Of a stretch of 64,000 nucleotides of DNA, positions 54,016 to 63,479 are shown one piece after another. This DNA is from Cryptomeria japonica (taxonomy: Eukaryota; Streptophyta; Pinopsida; Cupressales; Cupressaceae), in contig NC_081408.1 in assembly GCF_030272615.1 (NCBI RefSeq), forward strand, positions 608,476,173-608,540,172, written 5' to 3'. The notes under the pieces are model-generated. The model was not told the origin of the DNA, did no database searches, and was given only the letters and a program-made list of their open reading frames with translations. Both the position numbers and the translations under genes were made by a program. The stretch's first letter is position 1. Every line of letters begins with the position of its first letter.

Positions 54016-54352
54016 TTTTAGGATTCCCAAAGATACTAGGAGGGGGGGGGTGAATCAGTATCTAACTGGTTAATGGATTTTCTGAACTTATTTTCAATGA
54101 ATTGCATGCCAAAATAGTGTACCGATAAACCAAAAATAATGTAGTAAATAAGATCAATAACCACAACATAGAAAGCACACCATAACACAATATTTTTAAC
54201 GAGGAAACCTGGTGTGGGAAAAACCTCAGCGGGATTTGTGACCCACAATATTCGCTCATTGGCCAATAAGTGAATATTACTTACAATAAGGGGCCTACAC
54301 ATGCAGGAAGGCAAACTGAGCTCACTGCTTAATTACAAAAAGGGAAGTCTCA
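54016..54352 (-). repeat. element-D 5' LTR, truncated
   Basis: TTTTAGGATTCCC aligns with TGTTAGGATTCCC at 47028. Homology stops at GGGAAGTCTCA (54352), so 337 of about 777 bp remain. Gag sequence of element-C follows. Confidence 0.85.
54031..54063 (-). other. U5 hairpin of element-D 5' LTR
   Basis: Plus-strand arms AGATACT and AGTATCT pair perfectly over 7 bp around a G9 tract. Confidence 0.62.
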
Positions 54353-54854
54353 TAGATATCATGCATATGAGAAAATAGTATCTAGGAGTAGATACATGCA
54401 TATCCTTTCTCCCAGTTATATAAATAGTATTTTTTATAACTACAATAGATCAGGCCATAGAAGTTATGAGTGCAGGCAGAAGGACCTATAGTCACATGGA
54501 AGTCAGTATAGCAGCTATGCTTAATATAGACATGGGTACAAAGTATATGGAAGTCATATACCTGCAAGGAACCAAAGGAGAAATGTCCCTACAGGATCAA
54601 GAGGACCGTTGGTTTTGGTAGCCGGTTACAATAGAAGGATTGGAAGAATATGGTCAAACCAATATGTTAAGAGATTCCCCAATCATGAAATTGGGATGGA
54701 TGTTGTGTGCTACTATAGAATTGCCTCTAGCTATGTTGCAGAATCTGGAAATGATAGGCCCCATCATAAAAAGAAGGTAAGACCTACTCCCAAGCCTGAA
54801 AATGGCAAGAAGGATGGACCAAGCAAGTATGGAGGAAGAAGCATGAAGATGTAA
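54353..54854 (+). pseudogene. element-C gag, knuckle and basic tail
   Basis: It resumes after element-D. A knuckle-like FYNYNRSGHRSYEC (about 54433) has lost two Cys (Cys to Phe or Tyr), and a second weaker one reads VVCYYRIASSYVAESG (about 54694). The tail is basic and Pro-rich (HHKKKVRPTPKPENGKKDG) and ends at GGRSMKM with TAA at 54852. No protease DSG block follows. Confidence 0.68.
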
Positions 54855-56175
54855 CCATGGATTGACACTATGTATTCAATGCACAAGTGATATCTCCTAA
54901 TGTTGAAAAGAGATGCAAGACCTTAGGGGGAGTAGTATACTGAACTTATCATTCACCCACTCAGTGAAGAATGACACATGGAAGAATAAGATGCTACTGG
55001 TAAGAAGGATGGAAATGAGAAGATAAATGTGTGTAGTGGTGGCCTTGGTTACACACCTATAGATCAAAGTTGGATCACTAATATTGTGTCAATGTATGAA
55101 AAGTTAACAACTAGAAATGGATGCAAAGTGACACAAAATGTCAGGAGTTACAGGGAGGCACTCTGATAGTGATGATGGACGGGTATAGGAAACCGATATG
55201 TGTAGGATGTTACTAGTATGAATGCTAATAGGTACTTGGTGGTTATGTAATACAATAAGGTTGGAGATCATTGCATTAGGCCCAGTAGCATGGAATGTGG
55301 TGTTTATATCTTAGGTGGTATTGGAAAAGACCTGAAAGACATATGTTGGCTTGGTTTGTTGATCATGCAGGCATGCATGTTTTTGGGCTAACCAGTTTGA
55401 TTTATGACTTGATGATGACATTGTATGGCATCATGTACATCCAGGATCATGTCATAGGATGTGGAGGATATAATGCAGCTAAAAGATCATCAAATGATCA
55501 CATTTACATAGCTTGACTGGTATATGGAGATGATTGAAGCCCTAGTGTTGGATAGGAAAAGGTAGACATGAGTTGTATGACTCAAGGGGAGTTCAAGTTC
55601 CTATGAAGCAGTTGACATGCTTTAACTTGTAAGTGTACTGATTGCCTAAATTGCAGATGATGATAATGGTTGTAGGAATATCTAGGAGAATTTCATGGTT
55701 AAGGGTATCTATATTTCATTTGGTTGGTTGTATTCATAGTACAATCACACTTGATTCTAAAGAAATTTGGGATCAAACGGGAGATGATGCAGTCTAACCG
55801 ATAGGTAAGTAGTGTTCACTGACACATCCTTTTAAAATTGAGTTCTTTAACAACTAATATCAGCTTTGTATACTTAATTTGTGTCAGTTGATGGTTGAGT
55901 CCTCCATCTCAAGAGTTATAACTTGAGAAATTGTACCAATTGGTATCAAAAGAGGAGATGCATCTGGTAAAGAAAAAGGGGAGAAAAATTCTTATAGTGA
56001 CCGATAAATACAAGGATGTGAGAGACCTTGAAAAATTCCCTTTGACATTATTGTCAAAGGGGAAGAAGGAATTTGTAGTATACCACATACTACATCTGTG
56101 AGAATCTATGGATTATACAAAAGGGAAAAAAGACCATGTAGTATGTCGGATACTACATGTGTTGACATCAATGCC
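54855..56175 (+). other. element-C 3' non-coding region
   Basis: About 1.3 kb without a supported gene; the frame 55295-55516 has no family signal. It holds PPT-like runs (TTAGGGGGAGTAG near 54923) and two motif copies, TTGACATTATTGTCAA (56042-56057, arms fully palindromic) and TTGACATCAATGCCAA (56162-56177). Confidence 0.65.
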
Positions 56176-56187
56176 AAAGGGGGAGAT
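56176..56187 (+). promoter_or_regulatory. element-C polypurine tract
   Basis: AAAGGGGGAGAT directly before TGTTGGCATTG. Confidence 0.92.
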
Positions 56188-58702
56188 TGTTGGCATTGTA
56201 TTGTCATTGATGTCAACTGGTATACAAGGACAACTAGTATGGGAGTATTGTTGACATGCAGTTATTTATGTCAAATAGCATTGTAGGTCATTGGTAAAGA
56301 AGAGAATGTCATTTAGAGGAATGCCCACTAGTGTCACTGGTACACAAGTTAGTGTTTGTCTTGTGTGAATGAAATGGATAGGTTACCGGTACTCTCTATC
56401 ACCTGTAAGGAAAGGATGTCAAATGGTAAGATTTGTATTGACAATAAGTAGTTGTCAATTGACAAGCTTATGACCAGTGCACAAGAAGGATGAGCAAGGT
56501 GCTTGAGCTGTTGTTTGTGATCAAGAGGCGGAATGTTACCTAAATCACATCAACATAGGAGGAGAAGAATGTGCGGGTCATCGATATGTTGTGTGGATGC
56601 AAAATAATAGGAATCCCACCAAAAGAAGATGTAGTCAACATGTGAAGAGATGACTGACCGTTAATGTGCCCACACTAGATCAGATGTGCCATTTTTAAGA
56701 TATGTTGCACAAACAAGGAAGCCACATGAGTGCATTGTGGGATGTAGATGACAATGATCCACTACCACTGGTAATTGGGGCTTATCTCCTATTATGCATG
56801 GAATGCATCATAGTCCTTTGAGATTAGACAAAATGTTAAAGGTGGTTGATTAAAGTCTCACACCAAATGAATAGGTGAAATACTAAGTTGCCTTAGGTGC
56901 ATGAGATGAGGGATATGCACCGGATCAGCTGGGTAGACATGTTGAGTTGTCGATACAAAGATTGAAGGATATGTTTGTCACTTTGACAAACATGTTAATA
57001 GTAGAACCGGTCTAGTGGTGAAGAAAGGTGTTACCACAGATGCAGACAAATGGAGGTAGTTGAAGGTTGATGATATGGTGTCCTCAAGTTGTTTACTGAT
57101 AAGTATGTCCACCGGTAATGCTATCAAAGTGTAGATGTAGAAGGATCCAAACTATTGATGTGCATGAGGTAAGTTGGCAAAAGTGCCGACCGGTTTTAGT
57201 GCTCCACTAGAAGAGAAGCAGAGTGTAAGGTTGAAGGAAGACCGGTTAGGGTTAACTGACAAGATCTTTGAACCGGTAGATGAACCCGGTTGTGTGGTTG
57301 GTTGGTGATCTTGTCTGGACCGACATAGAAGACTTATCAAAGGTGGATGCTAACAAAGGGGCCACATGGAGGTGAAGTGGCATGCATGCATAGGTCGGTG
57401 TGATGTGTTGGTGATGTCATTGGTGACTGGTCCAACATTTATGACGACTACGAAGCTCGAGGAAGAAAAGAAGAGGATTACAGCTCAAGATGAAGGAAAC
57501 AACAAAGATCCAGAAAAGGTTGACCTTGCAGATCAAAGAGAGTGAAGGAAACTGTATCACTCACGTGATCGATCAGACCAAAGGCTAAAAAACATGTTGC
57601 AGATAGCTAAAGAGAGAAGATGTGTTTCATAGGGTAGATAGATGGGTGATTCTCATTGATTGAGTGTTGAACATTGATCAAGGACATGCTATTACATTGG
57701 ATTTGATATGTCATGATGATCATAGATTATATCGAATATGGATTCAGTGCATGGAGAAAACCCTAATCGTGCCAATGTTCAAACTCACATCTTGGAGAGA
57801 AAATTTGGCTATAGGTATGCGAGCCAAAGATATTGTTTTTGATACTAAATTAGAGAGTGTTGCTGGTGAATTAGAGATTGTTATGGTTGCATGTAAGAGA
57901 AAATCATTCAAGCACTCAATAAAAATTAGAGGAGAGACTGAGCGTGAAAGAGAATAGGGTTGAAGAGTTCAACTAAAAACAATGAGGCAACCAGTAGTCA
58001 ACCATTGAGTCTAGCAGAGTAGAGAACCGACAGAGTTCATAATGGAAAATAAGAAGTGAAGAATATTGTAGAGAATGTAGGCATAGAATCAAAAATGTAT
58101 TGTACTTGTGGAGAGAAGGGGTGTACTAGAGAGAGATGAGAGAACTAATATAGTCTAGAACCAACAGAGAGAAGAACCAATAAAGAAGGAGAAGAGGCTG
58201 AACTAACAAGAGTGCAGTAGAGAGTAAGGTTGAAACAATGTATGGGTTAGTAGAGAATAGGTAGTGAACTGGATAGAAGATCCAACAGATACATTCACAG
58301 AAGAGTTACACAATCCATTTGTAACAAGACTATTACTTTTGTATTTGAATCTACTTATTGTATACCACTGAGTTGGAGCTCAGTGCAGGAGTTGTAGCTC
58401 CTTGGGTTGGTGCCCTAAACATTATAATCAGAGATTCATTGTGAGGATGGATTGGAGCAATAGACTCCAACATTTCTCACTGAGGTTTTTCCCATTTTAG
58501 GTTTTCCTCGTATATGCTAATGTTATTTGATGTCTCCTTTATGTGTGAGTTCTTTTGAGTTAGTCTCCCCTCTAGTCACTAAGTTTGCATTCAGTTCAAT
58601 CTGATAATTAGTATACACACATAGGCTAGTTAAAAGGAAAAGTTTGAGAAAAGTTTGAGAACCACTAATTCACCCCCTCTTAGTAGTGCAATGTGTCTAA
58701 TA
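56188..58702 (+). repeat. element-C 3' LTR
   Basis: 2,515 bp from TGTTGGCATTGTATTG to GTGTCTAATA (CA has become TA). It aligns with 42201-44692 throughout. The motif is at 56201-56216 and the hairpin at 58661-58687. The frame 57664-57957 is not supported as a gene. Confidence 0.9.
58661..58687 (+). other. U5 hairpin of element-C 3' LTR
   Basis: Arms ACCACTAA and TTAGTAGT pair over 8 bp with one C-A mismatch, explained by one G-to-A change from the 5' LTR version. Confidence 0.6.
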
Positions 58703-59627
58703 GCTGCAACAAATTCTTAGATCTACTCGTACAAAAATATATATGTCAATCTGAGAAGGAAGGCAGATCACACACATATAAATGTTGATCTCAATGCTTG
58801 GCAAAGTGTTGATCCACGCAGGCTAAAGAATAGGTGTAAAGCCAACACCAATGACAAAGTCGCACCAAGGAACTCATGGATCTATAGACACTAACTCTTT
58901 CATAGGAATAATGAGTGCTCTCATAGATGCAAATAAGGAAGCCATGAATGAGAAAATCTTGATTCCCATGAAGCACTAAGGTAGAAATACACCACTAGAC
59001 TTTAAAAACCATAGATCAAAATAAAAAAAATGCCTCCAATGCGATTGTCATAATGAGGAATGTCGACTTCAGGGCTCTAAAAAATGAAGAGCGTTGCTCA
59101 TGAATTTATGACCATCTAGCCACAATGTGACACAAGTATCCAAACCACAAGCCAAATCTGAAATAGAAACTAGTGAGTAAGAGTGAAAAACTACTCCAAG
59201 CAATACATCACAGATTTGGCAATAGGAATATTCTAGGAAAATAAATTGTTCTTTCTCTGCAAGATGATACGCATAGAACAATATGCACCAATGAAAGAGA
59301 ATAGATTGCACAAAATTATAAATTGTTGAGATAAAAAATAAATTCTCAAAACAATATAATTTTCAGATAAAATAAGAAGAGAATGAAATATAACAGAAAA
59401 TAATTCTGAAAACTGTTGTTACGAAGGTGTTAAAAATTTTTTACTACAAAAACAATTTTACCCAAACATAGGCATATTTGTAGTCAAAATTCATGGAAAC
59501 GGCCTCCCAAATGCAACAATGAGGCCAAAATCGATGTAGTATTTCCCCAAAATGTGCGACTCCCCATATCTGAAAAATGAATGCTCCAAGTTCTCTCCAA
59601 AAAGACTACTCAATGAAGCCCTAATGT
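58703..59627 (-). other. element-E 5' leader, non-coding
   Basis: About 0.9 kb between the element-C insertion and the PBS, with no gene supported. A-rich runs are frequent (59325-59480). Confidence 0.6.
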
Positions 59628-59638
59628 CTCTGATACCA
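59628..59638 (-). promoter_or_regulatory. element-E primer binding site
   Basis: The minus strand reads TGGTATCAGAG and touches the LTR end TTCTTACA without a spacer. Confidence 0.9.
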
Positions 59639-60086
59639 TGTAAGAATTTGTTGAAAATAGCCAAGATCAAGAGAACATTATATATCACAAAAGAGAGACA
59701 AATAGATTTGATGAGAATAAATTGTATTTTAATCAAGAGAAAAATATTGATCAACTAGATCATCAAAAATTGTATACAATGTAGAAGAGCCTACTTATAA
59801 AGGCAAGGCCAAATGGATATATGAGCACACAATCATGACATGTGGCTCAATGAGAAACAAGGGTAGGTAAGGGTAGGTAGGAGAAATAATAAAATATTCC
59901 ACAAGAGGTGGATCACCCACTGAAGGTGGAATGTAACAACAAGATAAGACCACAAAAGGTGGAATTTCTCCTACATACATCATCCTCATGTGCACACTTC
60001 CCTAAGTGTCTCATATCCAAACTACTATGAAATGTATTATCCTAAGTCAAGTAAAGTATAATTATGAGACATAATTCACATCAACA
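59639..60086 (-). repeat. element-E 5' LTR
   Basis: 448 bp from TGTAAGAATTTG to CACATCAACA, uninterrupted. It provides the empty site for copia-A (GAGCCTACTTATAAAGG at about 59788). Confidence 0.92.
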
Positions 60087-62082
60087 TGATCACCAAGGAG
60101 GTAGTCTAGGAGGCAAGAAAAAGAAATTTCCTATCTAAAGAGCAGACTATTAAGGAAAAGAAAGCTAAACCGAAAGCTTTAGCTCTAAAGCCAAGACAGT
60201 CAAGGAGCACTGCACCCTCCTCTAATCCTGCCAAAATATCCAAATCATCAACCATGCCATCTTGTAAAAGAGAGAAGATGAAGACAGTAGGATCTATGAT
60301 TGTGGAGGATGATGAGGAGACAAAATCTGATGATGCAGTCAAGGAGGTGAAGGCCAAAGAAGTTAAAACCCCTATAGTTGCTAAGGAGAAGCCATCTGGT
60401 GGAGACAAGCCAAGTAAGAAACCAAAACCATCCAGAATTGACTTGGTAATTAAGTAAGTAAGATTCACAGTCAAACCTCCTATGTCACTAGATGAAATTG
60501 TGAGTGAGGTTGTAAAGAATGGAAATTTGAAGCCAATGTCTAAATGGTATGATAATTTTGATGATAATGGAACTTTAGAAGAAGCTATTGCTAAGTATTT
60601 AAATGTGTATAGTAGATCTCTAGTAGAAATAATGTCTAAAATATGCAAGAGCTTGTATGACATTTCGGAGATGAGGAGGAGAACTACAAATAAAGAAGAA
60701 GAAGAAGAAGAAAGATTAACAGAGTATTTGCTGGTAGAACTTTGCCCTATAATTGCAAATAAGGAGATTGCAAGAATTCTCAAGGAGGCCAAAAATGAAT
60801 TCAAGAGAAAGGTTAGAGTAAATAAGATCATGATTGGGAAGACTGAAGAAGTTATTGAGGATTCAAAAAGGATCTTGAGGAAAGTATTGCTTCAGAATTA
60901 GTATGAGGTTATCACTGAGAAAACTCAAGATAATGCTCCCAAATCTAGTCTAGAAGCTTAGACAAAGGTTGATACTCCTATTCTGAAAGTGTAGATTGTT
61001 GATCAGGTAGAGGTGAATGATATTGAAGATGCTAGAGATGAGGATGTGGAAGATAAGGGTGAAGTAGAAGTAGATGAGGTTGAGGTTGAGGATACTTAGA
61101 ATCCCTCGGTTAACACTGTGACATTTGAGAAAGATGAAATCCCACCTAAGGCTAATGCAGAAAAGGTAGTAGAGAATGAGAAGGTTGAGGTTAAAGTTTA
61201 AGTTGATACTAAGGCAAGAGACACTAGAAGGGCAGTAAAAAGAAAACAAATCATTTATGATCCAAATTTTGTCTAAGGCCCAATCAACCCTGCCTCTTTG
61301 TCCCCTATTTAGAAGCTTCAATTAGCTTCATTTTCTCAAGCCAAGGCTAGTGAGGATTTTCTAAAGTTTCACACAAAAGATAGTGAGTTTCTTACTCTTG
61401 TATTTGGTGTTCTTAAAAATCTAATACCCTCATTTTAGAAGAACCCATTTGACACTCCATCCAAACAACTAAAGTGTTTGATAAATTTAGTGGATACTCA
61501 TTTTGAGTCTCTAAAGAAATCTGCTGAGGTAAAGGTCTGTAATGAGTTTAATGCCAAAAGGCTTCAGATATTTGAAGAGAATGATTAACGATGATAGAGA
61601 TACATTAGTTACTTGTATAAAGAGTATGCAAGATGGATTATCCAAAGGTGGCAGCATTTACTAGTCATACCTAACATTTTACAAGTTCACTAAGGATACT
61701 GAGGAGAAATCCAAGGAGCATGAGGATTAGTTAGCCTAGATATCTCAATCTCTTGATCCTTTGTCAGTTTCTAGCTGTCAAGAAGATTAGGTAATACCTT
61801 AACTTGACAAAATTAGGAGTCTAAATCATGAAAAAAAAATAATCATTGGCAAAGTTGGAGAACTACGGAGTCTCATTACTCCCATGTTGGACATTATGCT
61901 CAATGCTCTAAAGGATACTCAAGATGTTCAAGCTACCAATGAATCCTCAAACCTTAAGTTAGAAGAGACACAAACCTACCTATTCAATGGTCTTATATCT
62001 ATCTTGGAGTGCCTCAAGAAGGGATGGGATATCCATTTGGATTCATTGAAGAACACTTTTGCAGATATCTTCAAGTTTTTGT
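60087..62082 (+). pseudogene. copia-F ORF2, second part
   Basis: It continues from 24152 (RIGI then TKEVV). A Lys/Pro/Ser-rich basic part (KEKKAKPKALALKPRQ, SKKPKPSRIDLVIK) is followed by PPMSLDEIVSEVVKNGNLKP, MSKWYDNF, a helical region with an EEEEEER run, and an acidic stretch (DEDVEDKGEVEVDEVEVEDT). The block GNLKPMSKWYDNF matches GNLSNISKLYNTF of element-D. Then come DFLKFHTKDSEFLTLVFGVL, LINLVDTHFESLKKSAEVKV and, after frameshifts near 61580-61860, MLDIMLNALKDTQDVQ and LKNTFADIFKFL with a stop at 62082. Many TAG codons interrupt it (for example 60900, 60959, 60993, 61098), mostly at likely Gln positions. The function is unknown. Confidence 0.68.
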
Positions 62083-62332
62083 AAGTCGGTAAGGATTGTG
62101 TGTATATATGTCTCTGTATAGAATTTTGTATACTTTTGGTTTCCAAAACGCTATCTTTGCCATTGATGTCAAAGGGGAAGTGTAGGGCAATGAAAAATGT
62201 TGATCTTAGGGGGTTTTTGACATTTAAAGTCTATTTGTTAGATTTTTGGTTGCAGTGTATAGTGTTTTGGTTTTGGTTCCAATACTTAGTCATTTTTTAC
62301 TAAGTGTTGGCATCAATGCCAAAGGGGGAGAT
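62083..62332 (+). promoter_or_regulatory. copia-F 3' untranslated region and polypurine tract
   Basis: It holds TTGCCATTGATGTCAA (62157-62172) followed by AGGGGAAG, and the fully palindromic-armed TTGGCATCAATGCCAA (62307-62322) overlapping the PPT AAAGGGGGAGAT (62321-62332). Confidence 0.82.
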
Positions 62333-62929
62333 TATTGGCAAGAGACACTGCATAGATGATCCAATGTTTTCATTGATGGAAAATAATGCTAATGTACCCA
62401 TCCACATAGCTTAGTTTGTTCATGATGAAAGAGATTGATTTTGGTGAATTTTGACAGATTGGAAAACAAAGTATTTTACAAAGAACGAGTTGATTGATTT
62501 GTACTTCAATATAGGTTTATATCTTGTGTTGTGGATCTTAGGGAAGAATTATGGATGTGTTATCTATCATATTCTAGGTTTGTGACATCCAGTGTTGACT
62601 CATGGTTGATCTAGGTAATCTGGTGTGTTGGTTCTTAGTTTGACTGAACAGTTGAGTAGTATTGTGTAAACAATCATTATATGAATTATGTAGTTTAATT
62701 TTGATGCTTAGATTGTGATTGTGGTGTGTTGTTAGATAATTTTGGTAGCGTATGAATATTTGTTTTTGGTACCCATATGCATTCAAATTCAGATTGAGCC
62801 AACTTGGTGTACACATTTCATTATTTGGATATTGTTCTTGAAGTTGACTTATAGAAGAGTAAGTGCACCAAGATGGTGATTTGAAAAGTGGCCACATGCA
62901 AAAAAAAATGAAAATTTTCATAACCCATG
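62333..62929 (+). repeat. copia-F 3' LTR, start (right edge not found)
   Basis: TATTGGCAAGAGACACTGC follows the PPT; TG is probably decayed to TA. No TG...CA partner, U5 hairpin or end signal is found before 64000, so the end given is only where sequence character changes. No gene is seen. Confidence 0.5.
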
Positions 62930-63004
62930 AGTGTTTTGAAAATTCAAAAACATGCTAAGCTTAGTAACACCAAGCCTAGCCAAAAAAAATTTAAAAAACA
63001 AAAA

Positions 63005-63094
63005 GTTCCTCAAAACCTGTATAGGTTTTGAGGAACATTATGTTTTATAATAAAAAATCAAAAGTTCCTCAAAACCCGTAGAGTTTTGAGGAAC
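63005..63094. repeat. two tandem perfect hairpins
   Basis: Unit 1 has 14-bp arms GTTCCTCAAAACCT (63005-63018) and AGGTTTTGAGGAAC (63023-63036) with loop GTAT. Unit 2 has 12-bp arms GTTCCTCAAAAC (63064-63075) and GTTTTGAGGAAC (63083-63094). The units are 59 bp apart and share flanks ATTATRTTTT and AAAA-GTTCC. Confidence 0.85.
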
Positions 63095-63479
63095 ATTATA
63101 TTTTTTGGTAACCCATGGGTTTTTACAATTTTCAATGCTAAAACCCGTGGAACAGTAGTAAAAGGAAGCCAAAAAACCACAGAACCCTACATGGGTTTGG
63201 AATCATTTTGGATTTTTCCAGCATTAAGAGCAATTTTCAACAGCAACACCCTGTCGAATATGCAATTTTCAACAATGACACCCCGTCATACAGGTAAGAT
63301 TTGATTGGTTTGATTATTTTTGTTTTTATTTTAATTGCAGTAGGGTTTTTTTATTGATTTAAGTTTTGTTTCTATTAATTTGATATCATATTCTACAAGC
63401 AATCCCCAAAAAAGAAATAGACAAGAAAAGACAACAAGAAACACAAGCAAACCTTGTAAACATTGCACATGGGAAATAA
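63095..63479. other. non-coding stretch between hairpins and coding-like region
   Basis: No gene is seen. AACCCATGGGTTTTT (63112) and AACCCGTGG (63143) echo the loop-side sequences of the hairpins. The minus frame 63331-63573 overlaps the better plus-strand frame and is not supported. Confidence 0.4.

Larger units (their letters stand above)
47028..54352 (-). mobile_element. Element-D, LTR element with ORF1 and ORF2 but no pol
   Basis: Minus-strand element: truncated 5' LTR (54016-54352), PBS, ORF1 (coiled coil plus four zinc knuckles), ORF2 of about 1,180 codons, PPT, 3' LTR (47028-47804). There is no protease, integrase, RT or RNase H in any frame between 47805 and 54001. Flanks are TAGAA (47023-47027) and TAGAT (54353-54357), 4 of 5, although the 5' LTR lacks about 440 bp of its outer end. 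It lies in element-C gag and holds a DNA transposon in ORF2. Confidence 0.85.
42201..58702 (+). mobile_element. Element-C, copia-type LTR element with gag only
   Basis: Long LTRs (42201-44692 and 56188-58702, about 2.5 kb each) in plus orientation, with a decayed iMet-type PBS, a gag frame and a PPT. No protease core, integrase or RT is found in the 1.3 kb between the last gag codon and the PPT. Flanks are GTTGT (42196-42200) and GCTGC (58703-58707), differing by two transitions. The LTRs differ by more than 10 percent by eye in the first 120 bp, so it is old. A solo LTR and element-D split its gag. Confidence 0.83.
24153..60086 (-). mobile_element. Element-E, copia-type LTR element with gag-protease only
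   Basis: The 3' LTR (24153-24309 plus 32443-32738) and 5' LTR (59639-60086) match each other at about 450 bp each. The PBS and PPT are in the right places for a minus-strand element. The flanks GGATC (24148-24152) and TGATC (60087-60091) agree at 4 of 5 positions, and copia-F ORF2 reads on across the gap. Removing nested inserts leaves about 5.1 kb. Gag and protease are present, with no integrase core, RT or RNase H. Inserts: copia-A in the left LTR, copia-B and element-C in the interior. Confidence 0.85.
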
